DNA of 64,000 bases from the NCBI RefSeq assembly GCF_031143425.1, contig NC_090441.1:218856928-218920927 (forward strand), given 5' to 3'. This document shows positions 34,604 to 44,405 of this stretch, piece after piece. How positions within the stretch are numbered: the first letter of the stretch is position 1; each line of letters begins with the position of its first letter. The stretch comes from Pleurodeles waltl (Eukaryota > Chordata > Amphibia > Caudata > Salamandridae). The position numbers and the translations under genes were made by a program. The notes below the pieces were generated by a model. That model ran no database searches. It was given only the letters and a program-made list of their open reading frames with translations, and was not told where the DNA came from.

Positions 34604-34803
34604 CTCCCTGGTGCGCCGTCAAAACTAGCCGGGGGCGCCGCACACAGTTTGGGAACCACTTAGCTATTTCCAGTTCGGACACAATAAAACTACAGCCAGT
34701 GGTTCCCAAGCTATTTCCAGTTCGGACACAATAAAAGTACAGCCAGTGGTTCCCAAACTGTGTGCGGCGCCAGTGGCTAGTTTTGATGGCGCACCAGGGA
34801 GCC
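34604..34803. mobile_element. hAT-type fold-back repeat
   Basis: Two arms of about 55-60 bp (34604-34658 and 34744-34803) are near-perfect inverted repeats containing TTTGGGAACCACT and its complement. CAGTGGTTCCCAAACTG is the classic end of hAT transposons, so this looks like two hAT termini facing each other. Between the arms a 47-bp segment starting GCTATTTCCAGTTCGG is tandemly duplicated (34663-34709, 34710-34756). It is non-autonomous. Confidence 0.7.
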
Positions 34804-34991
34804 AGTTTGGGAACCAATGGAGGAGCCATCCTGGCGGGAAGCAGACAGAAGCTTGTCTGGTATAGATCGGTGTCTGCTGCTGCGTAAATCTGGCTTTTTA
34901 TCTTTGGGGTTTTCAATAGGATCAGGACATGGCTTCACCTTAATCTTCATTAACCCTTTCATTGCATGTGGACACGTGTGAGGACACCTAC
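34804..34991. other. V2R intron side, no feature
   Basis: Sequence 3' of the V2R exon on the minus strand. It contains the splice donor at 34990-34991 (GTAGGTG) and otherwise nothing recognised. Confidence 0.5.
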
Positions 34992-35753
34992 CTTCCAGGG
35001 ATGGAAGTTCCCCAGGCTGGAGACAGAGGTGAACTCTCCCATCTGATACATGTTGTGCAGTGCGTGTGCTACCGCGTACACTGCTTTGAATACTTTGTAC
35101 GTCACCCGGAAATTGTTCACATCGTAAAGTGAAACTCCCACTGTTTCCAGATACTTATTTTGACTGCAGTTTTTGGAAGTGCAATTAAATCTATTACTCC
35201 AGATATCTTCCAGAAATGGGTTTGAGGGGTATAGGGCAGGGGTAGCTGTGTAAAGAAACTCCTTCAGTCCTGGTATCTCCCCTCTAGGCATGGAGATCAT
35301 CAAGGAGCCATTGAACACTGCCCAGTAAGGTTTAGTATCAGAGAAAATGTCCATGGATAGTGAGACAATCCAGACTTTGTTAGCCAGAGAGCTCCAGCCC
35401 TCGCTGTACATTAGTGATGCGAAGTACATCAGACTGCTGTAAACAATGACCACCGTTGAAGAGCTCCTCTGGATGGTCTTGGATATCTCTTCATAGCTCT
35501 CCCAGGGTATTCCAATGCATGTTAAAAGATATTCCAAGCAGATCCCCTCCTTGTTGAGCTTCTCTCTGAGAACTTTGCTGGCTCTCTGGCTGCTGTCTTC
35601 CACCGAGGCAATGAGTCCCACCCACCTCCATCCGAAGTGCAGCAGTAACTGGACGATGGCATCCTGCTCGTAGCGTTCATCTGGGACCACCCGGTAAAAT
35701 GATGGAAACTGAAGCTGGTCGCTGAGCACTGGGTCCATTGCACCATAGCTTAT
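34992..35753 (-). CDS. Vomeronasal type-2 receptor (V2R), ectodomain exon
   Basis: An open 254-codon exon with an AG acceptor just upstream (35754-35755) and a GTAGGTG donor just downstream. It encodes the ligand-binding Venus-flytrap lobe of a class C GPCR: ISYGAMDPVLSD at the start, then FYRVVPDE, LLLHFGWRWVGLI, KVWIVS and AVYAVAHALHNMY near the end, finishing HPWK. These are signature blocks of the V2R exon that lies before the Cys-rich and seven-helix exons. V2Rs sit in the membrane of vomeronasal neurons and detect peptide pheromones. Length (762 bp) suits the family. There are no stops or frameshifts. The seven-helix exon is not in the window, so functionality is open. Confidence 0.93.
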
Positions 35754-35755
35754 CT

Positions 35756-37295
35756 ATAGAGGAGAGAGCACACGTAGGTTTTCATTCAGTTAGAACACAG
35801 TACGCTAGAGGCAGAAAAGGGAGCCATGTGTTATACCTCACCTCTTAATTCTGCATTCAAACTCTCCTCACACACTGTGACTCTTACCTGAACTATCGTT
35901 GTCTTGGAATCACAAAAGTATTCTCTTTGTAAGAACTTATAGTCACATTGCAACCCTGAGCAAATGTTGATAAAATGTCCATCCTTCCAAGACTTTTCCT
36001 AATCTTTTAATATTGATTCCTTTATGCTGTCCCTATGAACTGGAAGAGTACTTATCTATTGTTTTCACTCTCTGGACCAGATCACATAAAATATATCTAA
36101 CTCATCCTGGACCAGCTGCTGCACACCCTTAGGTGAAAAGGTAGGTGCTGACACCAATTAGTGTATTCAGGCATTTTACATCAAATGATAACACTGGCTA
36201 TTTAACAAGCAAATCATGAATAATTGTCCTATACCAATGCTTGGAACTGGAACTCTTGGCATAATGTAACTACATTTACTACTGATTAGTGGTTTTGTGT
36301 AGGAGGGGCTGGGTGAAGGTCCTGGGCCTTGTGGTCCTGACTCACTGTCCAGGGAAGAGAGGAGCTCTCTCTTACTCCAGGAATCTTGGAATAGGTGAGT
36401 CTCCAGGAAGAGGAGATGGTGAGTTTGGTTCTGATTTTAGTTGGTGGTGACCTCTGTCCTGATATTGCACATCCAGAAAAACAGCATTTTTGATTCAAGG
36501 ACATTTTGGAATTTGCAGTTTGCAAACACAGATATTTGCAGGGTGTTACGGGAACAAGAAATTTTGCATGATCCATGTAAGTGTTGCTTCCTTAAATTTC
36601 CCTCAATATCTAGTTTTGAAAAATGTCCAGTTTCTGCAGGTTTTTCTGGGTTCTCATGAATGACAGTAAGTGAAAAATATTAATCACCCAAAGCACTGTA
36701 TTGCACAGCAAATGAGAAAACAAACAAAGAAAGGTTATCAAGTGAAACAAGACTGTTCTGGTGGTGGATTTTTAAGAATAGATTAATAACCAAAAATCAT
36801 CAAGGTAAAGAAGAATTTATCTGATTTTCATCAGTAAATGTTCTCAGAGACCCCAAAAGAGTGTGCAAATTCACAGCAACCCTCCTAGCAGCCAATGGCT
36901 ACTCAGCAGAGCAGCAGTAAAGAGGATTTCAATCCTAGCAGTCAGGAGACAGCCAGGACCCCAGGCAGATCCATCTTACACGCCAAGTGCCAGAAGTAGG
37001 ACTCCTCACTTCTAGAACCCTCTTATGGTATAGGCAGGAGATGGACAGAATTCAAGCATGGGAGGAAGGGCCCTCCAGTAAACACACAGCTGCGGGATGA
37101 GGGCTTTTGGGTCTTACTTAAGAGAGCATGGCCCATTTACCACCAGAAAATAATTTACAGGACTAGAGACTACAAAGGTACACCTAATCAACACGCTGCA
37201 GAACATCTGTTCATTACTGATGCTTACACTTCTGGACTACGCAGTCATCAGGTTGAGTATCTGAAGCCTCCTAGAAGGTAATTCTTAAAGATTGA
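35756..37295 (-). other. Presumed V2R upstream intron; possible exon-1 relic at 36.4-36.6 kb
   Basis: This sequence lies 5' of the V2R exon on the minus strand. At about 36440-36570 a minus-strand stretch reads CLQTANSKMSLNQK, then shifts frame; it faintly resembles a V2R first exon, where a conserved Cys-Leu-Gln block follows the signal peptide. The match is short and broken, so it is not called as an exon. No other gene was recognised. Confidence 0.3.
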
Positions 37296-37672
37296 GGCCC
37301 AAATTTAAGAAAAGTTAGAGCCGCCTTTGTGCCATTTATTTAATGCAAAAGCAGCGTTAGGCCAGCACCATATTTATAAAGTGCTAGTGCCTCTTTCCTG
37401 TATCTAGCATCATTTTTCAGGAGCACCACTACACCTTGCGTTGTTTATCGACAATGATTTTCAAAGTAAGCGTTCCTTCTTAAAAAAATGATGCTAGCGC
37501 CATATTTACAAACCAACGGAAAAAAGACGCATGCCTAGGATCACCCTGAAAAAATGGCGCTAACTCCCATTAGCTTCAAAATTTTAATACCTGGTCAGAT
37601 GTTAAAATTACGCTCAACAACAACTACATAAGGAAAACACACAGAAGGAACTCTGGCAAACAGCTGGACAAC

Positions 37673-38351
37673 ATGGACCTGTTACTGCTACAGCTCTGCA
37701 CCGGGAGACGACAACAGCGACAAAGCCAAGTGGTACCAGGTCCACCGCAGCACCCTCAACCACCACCACTGCAGCCACAAAGGCAGCGCAGAAGGAGGGA
37801 GAGAATATTTCACCAATGCACATCAATCCTTGGCCTCTGGGAAAAAGAGGCCATCCGACTCTAAAGTCACAAGTGGGAGTCCATTGTTCGGCTGGTCCAC
37901 CACATTGCCCACAACATCACGGCAAGAGTGGAAAGTCCTACAACCATACCACCCATGACCAAGCTCCAGATGCTGGCCTCTGGATCATTTCAGACCACAA
38001 CCATCCTTTTCTGCCTTCCTCCCTACAGTCCTAGAAGCCATCATCCTCCTTACACCCTACCACATCCTGTTCCCCAACACCCAGCAACTGCAGCAGGAGA
38101 CCAAGCAACGATTTTATCAAATTGCTGGTTTCCCACATGTGCTGGGTGCAAAGGACTTGCCCCCCTGCTGCTAGGGAACACCTTTATAGGAACAGGAAGC
38201 AAACACACTGAATGAATGTGCAGGCCATAGCAGATATTCACCTACATCTTTGCTAAATATCCAGGCAGCGTCCATGATGCCTACATCTTCCGACACTCAA
38301 TAATAAATCAACATCTCCAGGATGGACGATATGGCAATGGCCTACTCATAG
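37673..38351 (+). pseudogene. Harbinger transposase, N-terminal part
   Basis: Starts MDLLLLQLCTGRR with an Arg/Gln-rich N terminus (QRRRRERIFHQ), then frame-shifted but recognisable blocks: PPMTKLQMLASGSFQTTT, FYQIAGFPHVLGAKD (first catalytic Asp of the DDE nuclease) and YPGSVHDAYIFRHS, ending GNGLLI. Stop codons and at least three frame changes are present (for example the stop at about 37862 and frame loss near 38000 and 38230). HARBI1-type nucleases cut and paste the element into TWA targets. A GTAAGC donor follows directly at 38352. Confidence 0.8.
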
Positions 38352-39766
38352 GTAAGCCAGCATACACTGCATAACACAGAGAACACACTAAACATGTGGG
38401 GCAAGCAATACATACACCACACAACACACACATGGACAGGAAAGCACAGTTGTTTGGATAACAACACATATGCCACATGCATCACTCCACTGCATTCAAT
38501 GCACATAACCCTCACAGATGGCCACATGTAATAGTCCCTAGCACCACCAGACTGTCGCTTTTAATGAGGCTCTGGTGGAGCAATGCCCTCTCTCCATTCA
38601 AAAGGTGGAGTGAAGCCACTACATGTTTTCCATGTAGTATGGAAAATGCGGATCCTTCACACATATCATTTTGCGTGGAATTCGTCAACAATGGGTTTTG
38701 CATTGGCCATGCCACCATCAAACAACTTGCATATTGGCACTGCCCCACTTTTACCACAATGTAGAAACCTGAGGCTGCAGCTATAAATAATGGCACCCTA
38801 GTGAAGGCATAACCATTTACCTATCAAGGTAAATACCTGATGCTCTCATTCTGTAGACTTTTCCCATGTGTCATGCAGACTGCACTGCGCTATATTTACC
38901 AACGTCCTCGCAAAAAATCCAGGCAGCGTCCATGATGCCTACCTCTTCAGAAACTCAATAATAAATCAACGTCTCCAGGATAGACAATATGGCAATGGCC
39001 TACTCACAGGTTGAAATAGGACATCGCCACCATTGATAGATAATGTGTAGGAATAGACACCTCACAGCACAGCAACAATCAAACCCGCACATCCGTCATC
39101 TCTCTAACTTGCTATAAGGGTGCCTTCACTGAAATGTGGCAGCTGAACTACGGCTAGCGCACTGGTAGAGATCAGAAACACACAATATCAAGGAGACATG
39201 GCACTATTTTGGCCTATACTGCGCAGAAATGCTCCTCATGCCCTGTCCTGTCTCACAGGAGTCTGTAAACTTGTCACATACAAGGCAATACATATCTAAC
39301 AACTATGCCACGCTGGGCATATTCACTACATATACATATGCATGCTAACCAGGAAATTGTTACAACTCTTTGTGCAAGGGAGGGCTTACATGTCCAAGGG
39401 GGTGGGATTCACATGTAACACACAGGGCGTGTCAAATTGCGCACAACATACAAAATGTACACTACAAACTTAGCCAACATGATTCGTCTGCAGGTCTAAA
39501 GTAATGGGACTAAGTGGATAACATAGACATTCTACATGGGTGAACTGTCATGCCAGAAAATATCCTATATTCACCATGCACCTGAGGCACAACCCACAAC
39601 TGGAAAGTGCACCAGCACACACAATTACAACCATGCATGCAAACAGGAACATACACAATGCCAGATGCAAGTCAGAGTCACAAACTCCATTAAACAAAAC
39701 AGTGCTTGTCCATTTAGCAATAAACACAAATGCACGTCTGACATTGTTTCTCCCATTCCATTGCAG
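38352..39766 (+). other. Apparent intron of Harbinger transposase with copied exon piece
   Basis: Begins GTAAGC and ends TTCCATTGCAG, joining the two nuclease parts at the position where the GDxGY-like motif would be rebuilt. About 100 bp at 38912-39010 nearly repeat the end of the preceding exon (38252-38350, including CCAGGCAGCGTCCATGATGCC). The splice reading is an inference; a plain insertion with duplication would also fit. Confidence 0.55.
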
Positions 39767-40170
39767 CAGACCAAGGTTACGACATCCAGCCATGGGTCAT
39801 GACCCCATATTCAAACCCACATACAGATGCTGGGTGCTCTTACAATGAAGCACAAAAGAGGACCAGGAATGTGGTAGAGAGGACATTTGGTATGTTGAAA
39901 TCGAGGTTCAGGCATGTAGGTCTAACGGGAGGAAGTTTATTATATACACCATCCCTTGTGTGCAAAATAATACTAGTATGAGCAATTTTGCACAACATCT
40001 GTGTACGCACCAATGTCCCTTGGGATGAGCAGGTAGCGGTCCCCAGGGAGGCAGATGAGGACAATGATGCACAACAGGAGCAACAAAACTCTACTGCTGG
40101 AGCATGCAGAAGGGACAATATTGTGCACAACGTCTTCACATATAGACTGTACTACAATTATCAATGAGCA
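39767..40170 (+). pseudogene. Harbinger transposase, C-terminal part
   Basis: Encodes DQGYDIQPWVMTPYSNP (second catalytic Asp), a degenerate YNEAQKRTRNVVERTFGML (catalytic Glu in VVERTFG), KSRFRHV, and YTPSLVCKIILV, followed in frame after one stop by AILHNICVRTNVPWDE. These are the standard C-terminal blocks of HARBI1-like nucleases. The stop after KIILV breaks the frame near 39980. It sits about 1.4 kb after the N-terminal part, separated by the apparent intron. Confidence 0.82.
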
Positions 40171-40280
40171 AAGTTTTATCAATAAACAACTTGAACCCAG
40201 ATTTATCATGGAGTACTTCTTTTCACCTTCACAAAGAACTGGGGAAGGACAGCTGAGACACTTCTATACTTAAATTTGAC

Positions 40281-41489
40281 ATCCAATATGTGTAGTTGAC
40301 TCAGACACTACACAAGTTCTGTGGCAGTGTTCAGTGATGTGTGGGGGTCAGTCAACTCATCTTGCAGACACAGGAAATATAATTACATATATTGCTTAGC
40401 CTGTAGAAGAAACAATGTTCATTATCAAAGTGACAAGTATGACTGAGTATGATGTGCATGAATGAAGGGACAGTGAGGATCAGGAAGATGTGTACCAAGG
40501 GAGATCTGCAGAAAATGTGCCAGCAACGTTGACCTGGAAGCATACATCACACAATCTGCCTTCAATGTGTGTGAACGATCACACATTGTCAAATACTGAA
40601 CGTACTAAACAACAATGTTGCTGTGTAACACCGGACACATATTCACACACATTGTGTAGGACAGTACATATCCCGTCACATTGCCAACAACTATAACTGT
40701 GTACTAGGCCAGCACAAACGAGTGTGACAGAAGCAAGTGGCAAATGACATTATCTGTACCCTGGGTCTACAGATATGACCCGGTTTGACTATCTACCAAC
40801 GACATAACAATGCATCAGTGGAACAAATCTCACATCAGTAGACGTAGTCATGCCAATCCCTAGTAAATGATGAGACAAGTCCAACACAAACAACCTGTAA
40901 GTTTCTAGTACATAATACGGCAATGCTAACATCAATAACCTAAAAATCACCTAAAAAATAGTTGGCCATGGGACTACAATTGTGAAGTTGGATTTCTGCA
41001 GTTGACTGTGCACGGCAGTGATAAATTTTAACTTGAGGAAGTCACCCCTCCCCCACTTACCCATAGGGGGCTATATACACTCTCTACACATTCAGGGACC
41101 TGCCGTATGTGCACAGTGAACTGTGCTAAGGGGACCACAGTCAACTTGTGCGCACACTAGAAACAATCGGGTTGTGTGGGCTTACAAAGTGCCACTGGAG
41201 CACTGATGATTAGCCTGCCATCACTTTCTGAGAACAGCCCTGCTATACAGATTGTATGCAAAAAGGGAAATCTGGCAAACCAAAACGGTGATTAATTGTT
41301 CAGTCAAAGAGTACGTGGTAACCAAATTCTCACGAAAATGTATCCCACATGTCCCACCTAGGTGGTCCAGGCTTGGTGTAGCCTGGACAAATGAGAACAT
41401 TCACCATATACATGGTAATGGAGAGTTGATAAACCCACATTATATCCAAATGTAAGATTCCAAGCTTGTGACTTGTAATGATTTGTCAT
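40281..41489. other. No gene seen
   Basis: AT-rich, no recognised repeat ends or coding blocks. A 12-bp perfect palindrome CCACCTAGGTGG lies near 41357. The open frames are all under 70 codons and without motifs. Confidence 0.5.
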
Positions 41490-42521
41490 GTAGAATTAGC
41501 ACATTGGATCGAGATGGTGAATCCAAAGATATTTATTAATGCCCATTTGGCCAGAAGGTAGAAAGCATTTGAGCAGAAAGCCGAGTCCAAAGTAATTTAT
41601 TGATGCCCATTTGGACAGAAGGTTGTAAACATTGGAACAGAGAGCCGAAACGTGTTTCGTCCCTATGGTAGGTCCACCTGGGACTTTTTCAAGGCTGCAA
41701 AATATATATAATGATGAGATCAGAATTAAAAGAGGCTATTTAAAGAGCAGGCAGGTTTAATTGTGCATGCTCTGAGGTGTAATGTGGATAGCAAAAGTAC
41801 CATGATGTACCCAGTGAATCCAGTGCAATTGTAAGAGAGGAAGGAAATAATAAAGAGCACCACCTGTGGAAGAAAGTAAAGGAGAAATCCTAGGAGAGCA
41901 GTTGTGACCGGATTTCCAATCAATATTATCGGTGAGTCACACACGTTGAGATATACAATCGATTAGTAATTCTCTTTGTTGGTTGTAGGTGAGTCATGCA
42001 CGTATGAATGTGCAGCTAGTTAGTAGGACAGATGCTGGCAAAGAGTAGTTAGTAACATTGTTTCTGATAGGCGCCGGCTAATATATTATTGTTATGGCAC
42101 CAGGAGGTGAAGGAGAAAAAGACAACTCGTACCTAGTAATCGTCATCAGAGTGAGTCCATTATTTGGAACACGTATTAGCCGGTCAGTATATTTAGTCTG
42201 TATGAAAATTATTGTATATGATGTAATATAAGTAATGGTTCTCTCAGACTCATCATTATACAAAGAAATATGTCATTCTAAGGTAATGAACATAGTCATA
42301 TACTTGTTTATTCATGGAAACAAAATATTACAGATCTTGTAATATAACGTGAATAGCAAACAAAGCTGTTGTATAGATGAATCGTGTTTACGTATTGTAT
42401 GGGGATTTCAGAAGTATCAAGTTGTAATCTGCTCATGCAAGGTAATTTAAAGCAAGTCAAGTTGTCCCAAGAGAGAATACTCGTGAATAATAAATCCTTC
42501 ACAGCAAATCCATTAATCCAT
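41490..42521 (-). mobile_element. Penelope-like element terminal region with hammerhead-like motif
   Basis: Minus-strand sequence at 41643-41696 has GAAAC beside a stem GTCCC/GGGAC and a degenerate CUGANGA-like box (CTTGAAA), the layout of the hammerhead ribozymes carried by Penelope-like elements. Next to it a unit of about 67 bp is tandemly repeated (41518-41583, 41584-41650), as expected of their repeated ends. The GIY-YIG and RT pieces at 51-53.5 kb are in the same orientation; the LTR nest at 42522-49977 may have split one element. No long frame remains in this part. Confidence 0.45.
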
Positions 42522-44405
42522 TGTTGGAAAATAGGTTATTGGTAAGGGCAGGTAAGTACCTATACTTAGCAATAGGCCACTAACCTCCACTTAGGTCCAG
42601 TTAGGTCTCAGTAAATCATACCCAGCTCAACCCTTGGCAGCTTGGCAACGAGAGTCAAGACTTAACTTAGGAAACAAATCGTAAAGTATTCACATATCAC
42701 AAAACAGTAATTAAATAAAACACATGAAACAGTTTAAAAATCCAAAACCAATTTATGGAAATAGGGAATATTTGTAGCTTTACAATGACACCAAAATGAA
42801 TATAATCGGACAAGGGGAACCGGAGATATGAGTTTTTAAAGAATTAATGCTTTCTACCGCTTAGAAACAAATAGCGCCAATCTGGTCGCACCTCGACCGG
42901 GGCAAAGTCAAAGTTTAAGGCCGACCGCAATGGAGCCCGGCTCAGCTACAGCCCGCGGGAGGCCTCGGTCAAAAGTTTACCTTAGGACTTAGTCGTTTTT
43001 CTGAAGATTTTCTTCACCAGGAGCAAGGCACCAGTCCAATCTGAACTCCTGGAACACTTCCTCGGATCCGTGTCGCGTCAGCCCTCGGTGGAGATTTTTA
43101 TCTGTGAACGTAGTCGTTTTTTCGAGGTGAAAATCCTTTGACCAGGGGCAAACCTGAACCTTGATCCGACGTCCTTGGAGCCCTCTACAGATACACTGCC
43201 TGGGAGGTCCCGGTCAAAATCTTAAGTTTGGACTTCATCACTTTTTTGGAGATTTTCTTCAACGGGACGAACCTGCAAGTCAGGCCGGGTGGCAGTTGAG
43301 GCAAGCCGGCTAGAGATGCCGCTGCGGGTCGGTCCCTTTACGGAGCTTTTTTCAAAAAGTTCTCCAAACTTCTCCAAACTTCTGGATCTTCTTCCAGATG
43401 TACCTTTAAAGTTCTTTTGAGGTCCACAGCTCACCCCAAGGTTCCAGAAGCTCAGAGATGCTCCTTGAGGGTACAGACTACAACTCCCAGAATGCACCTG
43501 GCACAAACTACTTTTTGGCCACTGGACAGTGGTCAGCTGGTTGGTTTCTTCAGGAGTTGGTGCAGGAGACTCTGGTTAGCAAGTTTTCACCTGTAGCAAA
43601 CAGGGAATCCCTCTTTGAACCAGTTGAAGCCAGGCAAAGTCCTTCTTGTGGTGAAGCCCAAGTATGCAGCTGGTGCAGTCCTCCAAAGAGCAGTGTCCTG
43701 GTGCAGCCCAGGGGTCCAGCAGGGCAGTCCTTTTTCTTCATAGTTCTTCCTGGTAGGGATCTGAGGTGTGGGTGCAGGTCTGCCAGTTGTATCCTTGCTC
43801 CTGGGTGAAAAACAGGGGGGTCTTGGTTCTCCAATCAGGGGCAGGGTCCTTCCCCCTGTGATGACCACTTCCTGGGAAGTGTGGCAAAAATCAATCCCAG
43901 GGAGCAACATTCCTCAAAAATCCATCATGGCTGAAAGTGATTTTTGGAGGTTACATCTGGCTGAGCCCACCCACTGGTATGGCTAAAAATCATAAACACA
44001 CCCCTATCCTGCCCTCTCCTAATCTAATCAAGGGGGCACCTAATTGTCTGGGTTTGCAGGATGTGAGGGTGTTGCTGGGTTGCTCCAAATGTCCTTACCT
44101 GCCTTTGAAGATCAGTTTGGCAGCCCTCCCCCTTCCTACTTCCCCATCTGCTGAGGGGAGATCTTCTCCCCCAGCCACATCTCTTTGTGTTGAGCCAGGC
44201 CACTTCACACCTCACCCAGGCAGCTTGGCCAGGCTGCCAGAGGCTGGCCAATCAGAGCAAAATAGCAAAAACACTGCAGGGCTGAAGTTGGCAACTTTTC
44301 AGGCAAAGTTTAAAACTTCTTACCTGAACAAGTTATATTAATTCCAACAATTTGAAGTTGTAGGATTTATTATAACAATCAATTTGATACCAAACTTGTG
44401 GTATC

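Larger units (their letters stand above)
37296..40280 (+). mobile_element. Harbinger (PIF) DNA transposon, decayed
   Basis: Contains a HARBI1-type nuclease in two parts (see the exon entries). The region upstream (37296-37620) begins GGCCCAAATTTAAGAAAAG and has the composition of the window's Harbinger-like MITEs, so it may be the element's 5' end. The matching 3' terminal repeat was not found, so the right boundary is a guess placed after the transposase tail. Confidence 0.65.

Noticed and set aside
37673..40170. A functional host HARBI1 gene
   Set aside because: Stop codons and several frameshifts break the nuclease, so it is a transposon relic.
43222..44341. Frames of 70-134 codons on both strands at 43.2-44.3 kb
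   Set aside because: They lie within LTR-C, overlap on opposite strands and have no recognisable domain.
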